Shown: positions 19,390-29,302 of the stretch, in pieces
Numbering within the stretch: the stretch's first letter is position 1
Layout of the letters: each line of letters starts with the position of its first letter
NCBI RefSeq assembly: GCF_006438925.1
Contig: NZ_RCZA01000003.1
Span: 472,241 to 536,240, forward strand
DNA from: Pseudomonas mandelii
Lineage (GTDB): Bacteria > Pseudomonadota > Gammaproteobacteria > Pseudomonadales > Pseudomonadaceae
Direction of reading: 5' to 3'
DNA length: 64,000 bases
Made by a program: the position numbers and the translations under genes
Notes under the pieces: generated by a model
Told to the model about the DNA's origin: nothing
Seen by the model: only the letters and a program-made list of their open reading frames with translations
Database searches by the model: none

Positions 19390-22300
19390 AGGGTCATGGC
19401 TCAATCTCTGCCTGGTGCATCGACCATCCGGTGGCGACGATCCTGCTGACCTTTGCGTTGGTGCTGCTCGGTGTCATCGCTTTCCCGCGCCTGCCCATCG
19501 CGCCATTGCCGGAAGCCGAATTCCCCACCATCCAGGTCGCCGCGCAATTGCCCGGTGCCAGTCCGGAAACCATGGCGTCGTCGGTGGCCACGCCACTTGA
19601 AGTGCAATTCAGCGCCATTCCGGGTGTGACCCAAATGACCTCGAGCAGCGCACTGGGCTCGACCAACCTGACCCTGCAATTCACCCTCGACAAAAGTATC
19701 GACACCGCCGCTCAGGAAGTTCAGGCAGCCATCAACACCGCTGCCGGCAAACTGCCCAAAGACATGCCGACCTTGCCGACGTGGCGCAAGGTCAACCCGG
19801 CCGACAGCCCGGTGCTGATCCTCAGTGTCAACTCGACACAAATGCCCGGCACCGAACTCAGCGACTTGGTGGAAACCCTGCTCGCCCGTCAGATCAGTCA
19901 GATCGACGGCGTAGGACAAATCAACATCACCGGCCAGCAACGTCCGGCGATCCGCGTGCAGGCCTCGGCCGACAAGCTCGCGGCCATCGGCCTGACGCTG
20001 GCGGACATTCGTCTGGCGATCCAGAACACCAGCCTCAACCTGGCTAAAGGCGCGTTGTACGGCGAGTCGAGCATCTCGACGCTGTCGGCCAACGACCAGT
20101 TGTTCCACCCTGAGGAATACAGCCAACTCATCGTTTCCTACAAGGACGGTGCTCCGGTTCATCTCAAGGATGTGGCCAAAGTCGTCAACGGCTCGGAAAA
20201 TGCCTACGTGCAAGCCTGGGCCGGTGATAAGCCTGGGGTGAATCTGGTGATTTCCCGGCAACCGGGCGCCAACATCGTCGAAACCGTGGATCGCATTCAG
20301 GCCGCGCTGCCCGACCTCGAAGCCATGCTGCCGGCTTCGGTGCAGGTCAAGGTGCTGGTCGACCGCACCCAGACCATCCGTGCTTCGCTGCATGAGGTGG
20401 AAGTCACCCTGCTGATCGCGATCATGCTGGTGGTGGCGGTGATGGCGCTGTTCCTGCGCCAATGGTCGGCGACGATGATTGTGTCGGCAGTGCTGGGGGT
20501 TTCGCTGACCGCCAGTTTCGCCCTGATGTACATCATGGGTTTCAGCCTGAACAACCTGACGCTGGTGGCGATCGTGGTGGCCGTGGGGTTTGTGGTCGAC
20601 GATGCCATCGTGGTGGTGGAGAACATTCACCGTCACCTCGAGGCTGGCGAAGGCATGCGCGAGGCGGCGATCAAAGGTGCCGGCGAGATTGGTTTCACCG
20701 TGGTCTCCATCAGCTTTTCGCTGGTGGCGGCGTTTATTCCGTTGCTGTTCATGGGCGGCGTGGTCGGGCGGCTGTTCAAGGAATTCGCCCTGACCGCCAC
20801 TTCGACGATCATGGTTTCGGTGGTGGTGTCCCTGACCTTGGCGCCAACGCTTGCCGCGCTGTTCATGCGTGCGCCGGTGCATCACGCCCACAGCAAACCT
20901 ACGTTTGGCGAACGCTTGCTGGCAGGCTATGAAAAACTTTTGCGCCGCGCCCTCGCCCACCAGAAGCTGATGATCGGGGTGTTCTGCCTGTCTCTGGGCC
21001 TGGCGATTGTCGGTTACATCTTTATCCCCAAGGGCTTCTTCCCGGTGCAGGACACCGGTTTCGTCCTCGGCACTACCGAAGCGGCCGCCGACATTTCCTA
21101 CGGCGACATGGTGAAAAAACACCTGGCGATGGCCGAAATCGTCGCGGCGGATCCGGCGGTCGCGGCGTTTTCCCATTCGGTCGGCGTTTCGGGCAGCAAC
21201 CAGACCATCGCCAACGGTCGCTTCTGGATCTCCCTGAAAAAACGCGGCGACCGCGACGTTTCCGCCAGCCAGTTCATTGACCGGATTCGTCCGCAACTGA
21301 TGAAAGTCCCGGGCATCGTGCTGTACCTGCGAGCCGGCCAAGACATCAACCTCAGCTCCGGCCCGAGCCGCGCCCAGTACCAATACGTGCTCAAGAGCAA
21401 CGACGGTGCAGTCCTCAGCACCTGGACCCAGCGCCTGACGGAAAAACTGCGCAGTAACCCGGCGTTCCGTGACATTTCCAACGACCTGCAACTGGGTGGC
21501 AGCATCACCCACATCAGCATTGACCGCAGCGCCGCCGCGCGTTTCGGCCTGACCGCCAGTGATGTCGATGAAGCGCTGTACGACGCCTTCGGTCAGCGGC
21601 AGATCAATGAATTCCAGACTCAGATCAACCAGTACAACGTGATTCTGGAGCTGGACACCAAACAGCGCGGCAAGGCCGAAAGCCTCAACTATTTCTACCT
21701 GCGCTCGCCCCTCAGCGGGGAAATGGTGCCGCTGTCGGCCCTGGCGAAATTCGATGCGCCAACGGTCGGTCCACTGTCCATCGCCCATGACGGCATGTTC
21801 CCGGCCGCCAACCTGTCGTTCAACCTGGCGCCCGGTGTGGCACTGGGCGATGCGGTGATCATGCTCAACCAGGCCAAGACCGAAATCGGTATGCCGGCCG
21901 CCATGAGCGGCAACTTCCAGGGTGCGGCCCAGGCGTTCCAGAGTTCGCTGGCCAGTCAGCCATGGCTGATCCTGGCGGCGCTGGTGGCGGTGTACATCAT
22001 TCTCGGCGTGCTTTACGAGAGCTTCGTGCATCCGCTGACCATCATCTCGACGCTGCCGTCGGCGGGGCTCGGCGCGGTGATCATGTTGTGGATTTGCGGG
22101 CAGGACTTTTCGATCATGGCGCTGATCGGGCTGGTGTTGCTGATCGGGATCGTGAAGAAGAACGGCATCCTGATGATCGACTTCGCCCTCGAAGCGCAAC
22201 GCAAGGGCGGCCTGCCGCCGGAAGAAGCGATCTACCAGGCCTGTATCACTCGATTCCGGCCAATCATCATGACCACCCTCGCCGCCCTGCTCGGCGCGCT

Positions 22301-22487
22301 GCCATTGATGCTCGGTTACGGCACCGGCGCCGAACTGCGCCAGCCCTTGGGGATCGCGGTCGTTGGCGGCTTGCTGGTGAGCCAGGCGCTGACGTTGTTC
22401 ACCACTCCGGTCATATACTTGTGGCTTGAGCGGCTGTTCCATCGGCCAAAACCAGCTCCGACGCCGGCGCTGGCGACCATAGACTGA
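19386..22487 (+). CDS. RND multidrug efflux permease (MexN/MdtB-like)
   Basis: Inner-membrane H+/drug antiporter of 1033 residues with the RND 12-span repeat plan and two large periplasmic loops. TM4 carries the proton-relay pair in VGFVVDDAIVVVENIHRHLE; the second half repeats the pattern (GLVLLIGIVKKNGILMIDFALEAQRKGG). It belongs to the MdtB/MuxB-MexN side of the HAE-1 family. There is only one permease gene, whereas MdtBC and MuxBC use two. No outer-membrane factor is encoded here, so a shared channel such as an OprM homologue is likely. Confidence 0.93.
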   Translation: MKGHGSISAWCIDHPVATILLTFALVLLGVIAFPRLPIAPLPEAEFPTIQVAAQLPGASPETMASSVATPLEVQFSAIPGVTQMTSSSALGSTNLTLQFTLDKSIDTAAQEVQAAINTAAGKLPKDMPTLPTWRKVNPADSPVLILSVNSTQMPGTELSDLVETLLARQISQIDGVGQINITGQQRPAIRVQASADKLAAIGLTLADIRLAIQNTSLNLAKGALYGESSISTLSANDQLFHPEEYSQLIVSYKDGAPVHLKDVAKVVNGSENAYVQAWAGDKPGVNLVISRQPGANIVETVDRIQAALPDLEAMLPASVQVKVLVDRTQTIRASLHEVEVTLLIAIMLVVAVMALFLRQWSATMIVSAVLGVSLTASFALMYIMGFSLNNLTLVAIVVAVGFVVDDAIVVVENIHRHLEAGEGMREAAIKGAGEIGFTVVSISFSLVAAFIPLLFMGGVVGRLFKEFALTATSTIMVSVVVSLTLAPTLAALFMRAPVHHAHSKPTFGERLLAGYEKLLRRALAHQKLMIGVFCLSLGLAIVGYIFIPKGFFPVQDTGFVLGTTEAAADISYGDMVKKHLAMAEIVAADPAVAAFSHSVGVSGSNQTIANGRFWISLKKRGDRDVSASQFIDRIRPQLMKVPGIVLYLRAGQDINLSSGPSRAQYQYVLKSNDGAVLSTWTQRLTEKLRSNPAFRDISNDLQLGGSITHISIDRSAAARFGLTASDVDEALYDAFGQRQINEFQTQINQYNVILELDTKQRGKAESLNYFYLRSPLSGEMVPLSALAKFDAPTVGPLSIAHDGMFPAANLSFNLAPGVALGDAVIMLNQAKTEIGMPAAMSGNFQGAAQAFQSSLASQPWLILAALVAVYIILGVLYESFVHPLTIISTLPSAGLGAVIMLWICGQDFSIMALIGLVLLIGIVKKNGILMIDFALEAQRKGGLPPEEAIYQACITRFRPIIMTTLAALLGALPLMLGYGTGAELRQPLGIAVVGGLLVSQALTLFTTPVIYLWLERLFHRPKPAPTPALATID

Positions 22488-22496
22488 GGCGGGGTC

Positions 22497-23174
22497 ATGC
22501 GCGTTCTGATTATCGAAGACGAAGAAAAAACCGCGGATTATCTGCACCGCGGCCTGACGGAACAGGGTTACACCGTGGACCTGGCGCGCGATGGCATTGA
22601 AGGCCTGCACCTGGCGCTGGAAAGCGACTACGCGGTGATCGTCCTCGACGTCATGCTGCCGGGCCTCGACGGCTTCGGCGTACTGCGCGCGTTGCGTGCG
22701 CGCAAGCAAACCCCGGTGATCATGCTCACCGCTCGCGAGCGTGTGGAAGACCGGATCAAAGGCCTGCGCGACGGTGCCGACGATTACCTTGGCAAACCGT
22801 TTTCCTTTCTGGAACTGGTGGCGCGCCTGCAAGCGCTGACCCGCCGCAGCGGTGGCCATGAACCGGTGCAGGTGAGCATCGCCGACCTGTGGATAGATTT
22901 GATCAGCCGCAAAGCTACCCGCGCCGGCACGCGTCTGGACCTGACCGCCAAGGAGTTCTCGCTGCTGAGCGTACTGGCCCGCCGTCAGGGTGAAATTCTG
23001 TCGAAAACCGCCATCGCCGAAATGGTCTGGGACATCAATTTCGACAGCGATGCCAACGTCGTCGAAGTCGCGATCAAACGCTTGCGCGCCAAGCTCGACG
23101 GGCCGTTCGAAGAGAAACTGCTGCACACAATTCGCGGCATGGGTTATGTGCTGGAGAGCCGTGGTGTCCAGTAA
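22497..23174 (+). CDS. OmpR-family response regulator (heavy-metal type)
   Basis: 225 residues: receiver domain 1-115 with phospho-acceptor Asp51 (VIVLDVMLPGLDG), the Thr/Lys switch residues (MLTA, GKPF), then an OmpR-type winged helix (about 130-223; LDLTAKEFSLLSVLARRQGEILSKTAIAEMVWD and the end IRGMGYVLE). It is closest to the CopR/CusR/IrlR subgroup. It begins 9 nt after the permease and overlaps the sensor kinase by 11 nt, so it probably controls this operon. Confidence 0.92.
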   Translation: MRVLIIEDEEKTADYLHRGLTEQGYTVDLARDGIEGLHLALESDYAVIVLDVMLPGLDGFGVLRALRARKQTPVIMLTARERVEDRIKGLRDGADDYLGKPFSFLELVARLQALTRRSGGHEPVQVSIADLWIDLISRKATRAGTRLDLTAKEFSLLSVLARRQGEILSKTAIAEMVWDINFDSDANVVEVAIKRLRAKLDGPFEEKLLHTIRGMGYVLESRGVQ

Positions 23175-24528
23175 TTCCATAGCACTGCGCCTCAGTGGGA
23201 TGTTCACGCTGGTGGCGCTTTTGGTGTTTCTGTTGATCGGCTGGGCACTGTATCAGCAGGTCGATAAAGGTCTGGGTTTGTTGCCCGAGGCTGAACTGGA
23301 CGCGCGCTACAGCGTGCTTGAATCCACGGTCGGGCGTTACGGCACACCCGAGCATTGGGTGAAGATCAACAACAAGCTCAAGCTGCTCGGCGAAGAAGAC
23401 AAACGCATCAGCTTCTGGATCATCAGCGGTGATCCGCACTACGAGTACGGCAACCTGACGCCGCAGATCCGCGCCTTTGCCGAAGGGCCGCTGGGCATGC
23501 GCGACTTGAATCTTCCGGATCAGCCTTATCCGCTGAAAGTGCTGGTCAGTCAGTTCCCGGCCAAGGATCAACGCCCACCGTTGCGCTTCATGATCGGCAT
23601 CGACACCGAGACGTTTTTGCAGACTCAGCACCATTTGCTGATTGCCCTGATCAGCCTGGCGATCATCGGCGTGTTGCTGGCATCGGCCCTCGGCTATTGG
23701 GTGGCGCGGATCGGCCTCAAGCCGCTGATCAAGTTGTCCCAGGAAGCCCAGCGACTGGCACCGCCGTTGTTGTCCGGTCGCCTGCAATTGTCGCCGCTAC
23801 CGCCGGAACTGAATCAGTTCGTCAATTCGTTCAACTCGACACTGGAGCGGGTCGAACAGGCTTACTCGCGCCTTGAGTCGTTCAACGCGGACGTGGCCCA
23901 TGAACTGCGCTCGCCCCTGACCAACCTGATCGGCCAGACCCAAGTTGCGCTGACACGCGGGCGATCCGCCGAACACTATTTTGAAGTGCTGCAATCGAAC
24001 CTTGAAGAGCTTGAGCGGCTGCGCTCGATCATCAATGACATGCTGTTCCTCGCCAGCGCAGACCAAGGCAGCAAAGCCACCAAACTGACCGCCACCTCGC
24101 TGGCCGATGAAGTCGCCACGACCCTGGAGTATCTGGATTTCATCCTTGAAGACGCGCAGGTTCAGGTGCAGGTCAGTGGTGATGCCCAAGTGCGGATCGA
24201 GATTGCTCATCTGCGCCGGGCGTTGATCAACCTGCTGAGCAATGCGGTGCAACACACCGAGCCTGGGCAGGTGATTGAGGTACGGATCGAGGTTGAGGAG
24301 CATCAGGTCAGCATCGGGGTTGCGAACCCAGGGTCGCCGATTGCCAGCGAGCATTTGCCGCGGTTGTTTGAGCGTTTTTATCGGGTCGATGCGTCTCGCA
24401 GCAACAGTGGCAACAACCATGGGTTGGGGTTGGCGATCGTCAAGGCGATTGCACTGATGCACGGCGGGGATGTGTTTGTGCGCAGTGATCATGGGATGAA
24501 TACGTTCGGCATTCACCTCCCGGTTTAA
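23164..24528 (+). CDS. Two-component sensor histidine kinase (CusS-like)
   Basis: 454 residues from a GTG start at 23164 (another GTG at 23161), overlapping the regulator stop. Two transmembrane spans (about 12-30 and 155-178) flank a periplasmic sensor. HAMP follows, then the H-box FNADVAHELRSPLTNL, an N-box (LINLLSNAVQHT) and G-boxes (NNHGLGLAIVKAIALMHGG). Heavy-metal-type kinase by sequence, but the ligand is unknown. Pairs with the upstream OmpR-type regulator. Confidence 0.9.
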   Translation: MSSNSIALRLSGMFTLVALLVFLLIGWALYQQVDKGLGLLPEAELDARYSVLESTVGRYGTPEHWVKINNKLKLLGEEDKRISFWIISGDPHYEYGNLTPQIRAFAEGPLGMRDLNLPDQPYPLKVLVSQFPAKDQRPPLRFMIGIDTETFLQTQHHLLIALISLAIIGVLLASALGYWVARIGLKPLIKLSQEAQRLAPPLLSGRLQLSPLPPELNQFVNSFNSTLERVEQAYSRLESFNADVAHELRSPLTNLIGQTQVALTRGRSAEHYFEVLQSNLEELERLRSIINDMLFLASADQGSKATKLTATSLADEVATTLEYLDFILEDAQVQVQVSGDAQVRIEIAHLRRALINLLSNAVQHTEPGQVIEVRIEVEEHQVSIGVANPGSPIASEHLPRLFERFYRVDASRSNSGNNHGLGLAIVKAIALMHGGDVFVRSDHGMNTFGIHLPV

Positions 24529-24558
24529 CCCCAACGCGATGCCCGGACCGCACCCGGT

Positions 24559-24695
24559 CCTGTAGCAGCTGGCGAAGCCTGCGTCCGGCTGCGAAGCAGT
24601 CGTAAACCCTACACACGCGGTCTGTCTGACAGACCGCAGCGCCTGATCTCGCGACTGCTTCGCAGCCGGACGCAGGCTTCGCCAGCTGCTACAGG
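24559..24695. repeat. Long perfect inverted repeat (CTGTAGCAGCTGGCGAAGCC family)
   Basis: Perfect 44-nt arms (24559-24602 and 24652-24695) enclose a further palindrome (GCGGTCTGTC / GACAGACCGC, about 24617-24638). It lies 31 nt after the sensor kinase stop, with no T-run. A different repeat family from those at 7887 and 14567. The remaining gap to 24826 shows no gene. Confidence 0.9.
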
Positions 24696-24826
24696 TTCGG
24701 ACGCCGGCCTACCTACTGTTGCCTTAAGCGCAACAGTCCTTTCATGAATCCGCTCTTTTTCCCCTCTCCAATCCCCCTTATCTTTGCCGCACCAAACAGC
24801 ACTTGCCAAGCAAGAAGGTTTTAAAG

Positions 24827-25051
24827 ATGTCCAACACCATGGGTATTGCCAGCGCTTTCGTTTTGTCCTCTTTGTTTCTGTCTCCGTTCGCCATCGCTGA
24901 AGAGTCGCAGACGTTCGTCGCGCAAAATTCCGCACGCGCTGCTGCGTTCGAACAGTATCAGAGCGAAACGACGGCCAAGGCTCAGGAAGCTGCGCAAACC
25001 CCTCAAGCGTCGAGCACTCAAGCCCAGCCACTGGTTGAGAAAGACAGCTGA
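24827..25051 (+). CDS. Small secreted protein of unknown function
   Basis: 74 residues starting MSNTMGIASAFVLSSLFLSPFAIAEESQTF, a signal peptide cleaved after AIA. The mature 50 residues are rich in Ala, Gln, Glu and Ser (ARAAAFEQYQSETTAKAQEAAQ), likely one helix. AAGAAGG lies 8 nt upstream of this ATG, which favours it over an upstream frame opening at 24803. A terminator follows. No family recognised. Confidence 0.65.
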   Translation: MSNTMGIASAFVLSSLFLSPFAIAEESQTFVAQNSARAAAFEQYQSETTAKAQEAAQTPQASSTQAQPLVEKDS

Positions 25052-25117
25052 TTATTAAGTATCGCTCTGTTTCCCTCGACACTTTTCATCGGCTCTTCCC
25101 TTTGAAAAGTTGTCTTC

Positions 25118-25147
25118 AAAGCCGCTGCTATCAGCGGCTTTTTTTCG
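25118..25147 (+). terminator. Rho-independent terminator
   Basis: AAAGCCGCT, 6-nt loop, AGCGGCTTT followed by a run of T residues, 70 nt after the small secreted protein gene. Confidence 0.88.
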
Positions 25148-25246
25148 TGGTGGTTTTAAACAGCTTTAGTTCGTTTTCCCTAACAAGAAACATCCTGAGC
25201 CTCAAAACAATGAGGCTATTAGTTGACCCAAGGAGCTTTACCGCTA

Positions 25247-26566
25247 GTGCGTTTCCCTCTTAGATTCAGCCCGTTATTCATTGCAATCGCTGCAACGGTG
25301 GCGCCAGTTGCTCACGCCGCAGACGACTCAAACGCCGAAGGTTTCATTGAAGGATCGAGCCTCAACCTCAACGCCCGTAACTACTACATGAACCGCAATC
25401 GCCTGCAGCAGGCAGACGACAACATTGAATGGGGCCAGGGTTTCCTCGGCCTCTTCGAATCCGGTTACACTCAGGGCACCGTCGGTTTCGGTGTTGATGC
25501 CCACGCCATGCTCGGGCTCAAGCTCGACGGCGGTGGCGGTACCGACGGGTCGAGTATCTTGCCGGTCAGCGATGGCAACGGCAAAGCGCCGGGCTCGTTC
25601 TCGACGGCGGGTGGCACGCTGAAAATGCGTGCCTTCGATACTGAACTGAAGGCCGGTGACTTGTTTCTCACTAACCCGGTGATCGCCGGCGGCGAAACCC
25701 GCATGCTGCCCCAGACCTTTCGCGGCGTCAGCCTGACCAATCACAGTTTCGACGGCTGGATGATTGAAGGTGGCCAGGCAAGTTTCACCAAGCCTTACAA
25801 CCAGAGCGGACACACCCGAATCGGCACGTCCTACGGCAGCCTGGCCGACGGTGACGAAAGTAAGCACCTGAATTGGGCCGGCGTGGCCTGGAGCGGCCTG
25901 CCGGGGTTGAGCAGCAGCCTCTATGCCTCCGAACTCAAGGACATCTGGAACCAGTATTACTACGATCTGGACTACACCTACGCGCTGAATGATCTGATCA
26001 GCCTCAACCCGGGTCTGCATGCCTATCACACGCAAGACACCGGCGATGCGCTGCTGGGCCACATCGACAACAACACCTACAGCCTGCATTTCACCGTCGG
26101 TGTGGGCAATCACAGCGTTACCGCCGCTTATCAGCGGGTTAATGGCAACACGCCGTTCGACTACATTAGCCAGGGCGACAGCGTCTATCTCGACAATTCC
26201 CAGCAGTATTCGGACTTCAACGGCCCGAACGAACGCTCATGGAAACTCAAGTACGCCTACGACTTTGTCGGGTTTGGTCTGCCTGGCCTGACCTCCGCAG
26301 TGTCTTACTCCCGAGGTGAACTGGACCTGACCAAGGTCGATCCGGACAGCCCCGGCTATGCCTCGTGGTACAGCGCTGACGGCAAAAACGCCAAGCACTG
26401 GGAACGCGACATTGATCTCAAGTACGTGGTTCAGGGCGGCAAGGCCAAAAACCTGGCGCTGCGTCTGCAAAGGGCGACCAACCGTGGAGGCAACGGCTAC
26501 GGCGCGCTGGATCAGGACACCGATGAATACCGGGTGATCGTCGACTACCCGCTCAATGTCTTCTAA
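25247..26566 (+). CDS. OprD-family outer-membrane porin
   Basis: 439 residues from a GTG start at 25247, with AAGGAG 11 nt upstream; the TTG at 25223 lies before that site and is unlikely. Signal peptide [24 protein letters not shown] is cleaved before ADDSNAEGF. The protein has OprD hallmarks: [59 protein letters not shown] and a terminal Phe (DYPLNVF). It forms an 18-strand channel for amino acids, peptides or carboxylates in this family. The substrate cannot be deduced, and no metabolic genes adjoin it. Confidence 0.9.
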   Translation: MRFPLRFSPLFIAIAATVAPVAHAADDSNAEGFIEGSSLNLNARNYYMNRNRLQQADDNIEWGQGFLGLFESGYTQGTVGFGVDAHAMLGLKLDGGGGTDGSSILPVSDGNGKAPGSFSTAGGTLKMRAFDTELKAGDLFLTNPVIAGGETRMLPQTFRGVSLTNHSFDGWMIEGGQASFTKPYNQSGHTRIGTSYGSLADGDESKHLNWAGVAWSGLPGLSSSLYASELKDIWNQYYYDLDYTYALNDLISLNPGLHAYHTQDTGDALLGHIDNNTYSLHFTVGVGNHSVTAAYQRVNGNTPFDYISQGDSVYLDNSQQYSDFNGPNERSWKLKYAYDFVGFGLPGLTSAVSYSRGELDLTKVDPDSPGYASWYSADGKNAKHWERDIDLKYVVQGGKAKNLALRLQRATNRGGNGYGALDQDTDEYRVIVDYPLNVF

Positions 26567-26579
26567 GCTTCAATAAGTA

Positions 26580-26612
26580 AAAGGCCAGCATGTTTTGCTG
26601 GCCTTTTTTTTA
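26580..26612 (+). terminator. Rho-independent terminator of the OprD-family porin
   Basis: AAGGCCAGCA / TGCTGGCCTT stem with a short T-rich loop and eight following T residues, 14 nt after the porin stop. Confidence 0.9.
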
Positions 26613-26713
26613 TCCGGGATTTATACAGGCGCTCCGAACGCAAACGGTTTCTGGGATTCTGCCTGAGTCTTGCAAAACACTTTCATAACGCCTCATTAGC
26701 AGAAGCCAGAACC

Positions 26714-28210
26714 ATGAGTGTGAGCAGTGCAACATCTCACCACCCGATCCGGTCGACGCGATCGGAGCGGCTTCTGGTTCTCGGCAGTTTGCTGCTGGTG
26801 ATTGCAATTCTGAGCATCGTGGCGTTCCTGCTCATTCGCGAACGCGCCAATGCTGAACAGTCTGCCACTCGCGCAGTGGCCAACATCGTGCAACTGATCG
26901 ACGCCGACGTGCTGCGCAATGTCGAACTCTATGACCTGTCTTTGCTCGGCTTGATCGCTGCCTCGCAGCGTGAAGACCTCAAGAGCGTTTCCCCTGCCAT
27001 CCGCCATCTGGCCTTGTTTGACCGTGCCACTGCCGCGCCGTACAAGGGCGACATTTTGTTGCTGGACAACAAGGGCGACGTGATCGCCGACTCGTCCTCG
27101 GTAGAGCCCAGAAAGGGCAATTTTGCCGACCGCGAGTACTTTCAGTCGCACGTGAACAATCGCGACCCGAGCATGCTCATCAGCCGTCCCTTCCGTTCCA
27201 GACAGCCTGAACATGAATGGCGAATCAGCTTCAGCCGCCGGGTCAGCGGCTCACAGGGCGAATTTCTTGGCGTGGCCGAAGCCGCCATGCGCTTGAGTTA
27301 TTTCGATCAGTTGTTCAACAGCTTGAACATCGGTCGTGACAGCTCGGTCAACCTGATCAGCTCGGACGGGATTCTTCTGGCCCAGGAGCCCCGCCTGGCC
27401 GAAGAGCTGATTGGCAAGGACTTCAGCAACCGTCCCAACTTCCAGCGCATCGTTAAAGAAGGCAACGGCAGCTTCACCAGTGTTTCAAGCCGCTACCCGG
27501 ACAAACGCCTGTACACCTTCTCCAAGGTGGGCAACTTGCCGTTGATCGTCATCGTTGCACTGTCCAGCGATGAAGTGTTTGCGTCGTGGAAGCGCACGAC
27601 GGTAGTGGTTAGCGTTGCGACTATTGCGCTGTGCATCAGCTTGCTCTGGCTGACTTGGCTGCTCAGCCGGGAACTGCGCCTGCGCCACAACGCAGAACAG
27701 GAACTGGCGCAACTGGCGGCCACCGATGCCTTGACCGGCCTGGCCAACCGCCGAACGCTGGATCAGGTCCTGCGTCATGAGTGGTTCCGCGCTCAACGTT
27801 CCGGCCAGCCGTTATCGCTGCTGATGATTGATGCCGACCACTTCAAGGCCTTCAACGATCGCCATGGGCATCAGGGTGGCGATGATGCCTTGCGCTCGTT
27901 GGCCAAGGTGATCTCCGCCAATGTGAGGCGACCAGCGGATCTGGTCGCCCGTTACGGCGGCGAAGAGTTTTCGGTAATTCTCGCGGAAACCGACAGCCAG
28001 GGTGCGCAACAGATTGCCGAACACATCCGAGCGACAGTGGAGCAATTGCCGCTGGTGCCAGGTGCCGAGTCGCCGATTACTGTCAGTATCGGTATCAGTA
28101 CCTGGACCACCTCCGCCGATATCAGCCTGGAACAACTATTGTTTGCAGCGGACAAGGCGCTGTATCAAGCCAAGGAAAGTGGGCGTAACCGGGTGGTCGC
28201 TGCGGATTGA
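26714..28210 (+). CDS. Membrane diguanylate cyclase with dCACHE-type sensor
   Basis: 498 residues: TM1 (about 20-42), a periplasmic region of about 240 residues of dCACHE type (NKGDVIADSSSVEPRKGNFADREYFQSHV), TM2 (about 292-315) and a GGDEF domain (335-498). The active site is GGEEF at 415-419, and an intact inhibitory I-site RPAD sits exactly five residues upstream, so an active, feedback-inhibited cyclase making c-di-GMP is predicted. There is no EAL domain. Ligand unknown; monocistronic. Confidence 0.92.
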   Translation: MSVSSATSHHPIRSTRSERLLVLGSLLLVIAILSIVAFLLIRERANAEQSATRAVANIVQLIDADVLRNVELYDLSLLGLIAASQREDLKSVSPAIRHLALFDRATAAPYKGDILLLDNKGDVIADSSSVEPRKGNFADREYFQSHVNNRDPSMLISRPFRSRQPEHEWRISFSRRVSGSQGEFLGVAEAAMRLSYFDQLFNSLNIGRDSSVNLISSDGILLAQEPRLAEELIGKDFSNRPNFQRIVKEGNGSFTSVSSRYPDKRLYTFSKVGNLPLIVIVALSSDEVFASWKRTTVVVSVATIALCISLLWLTWLLSRELRLRHNAEQELAQLAATDALTGLANRRTLDQVLRHEWFRAQRSGQPLSLLMIDADHFKAFNDRHGHQGGDDALRSLAKVISANVRRPADLVARYGGEEFSVILAETDSQGAQQIAEHIRATVEQLPLVPGAESPITVSIGISTWTTSADISLEQLLFAADKALYQAKESGRNRVVAAD

Positions 28211-28228
28211 GACCTTTCCCGCAGGCAT

Positions 28229-28260
28229 AAAAAAAGGCCACCCGAAGGTAGCCTTTAAAA
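28229..28260 (-). terminator. Terminator of lpxC (bidirectional)
   Basis: On the minus strand AAAGGCTACC-TTCG-GGTGGCCTTT (one mismatch) followed by T residues, 20 nt after the lpxC stop. The T-rich flank on the other side also allows it to end the cyclase transcript. Confidence 0.85.
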
Positions 28261-28278
28261 ACTAGAGAGGTTTTTTAC

Positions 28279-29226
<948 letters not shown>

Positions 29227-29302
29227 TCAACAAAGGCTGGCGATGATAGCAGACCAGACCTTTGCTGAACACCAATCACCTTCATCGCCCTGATACATTC
29301 CA

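Noticed and set aside
19401..23207. A 1268-codon open frame on the minus strand
   Set aside because: It lies opposite the RND permease and response regulator, has no recognisable domains, and is rich in His, Gln and Arg. It is the usual antisense shadow of high-GC codon use.
25223..25246. TTG 25223 as the start of the OprD-family porin
   Set aside because: It precedes the AAGGAG ribosome site; GTG 25247 has correct spacing and gives a clean signal peptide.
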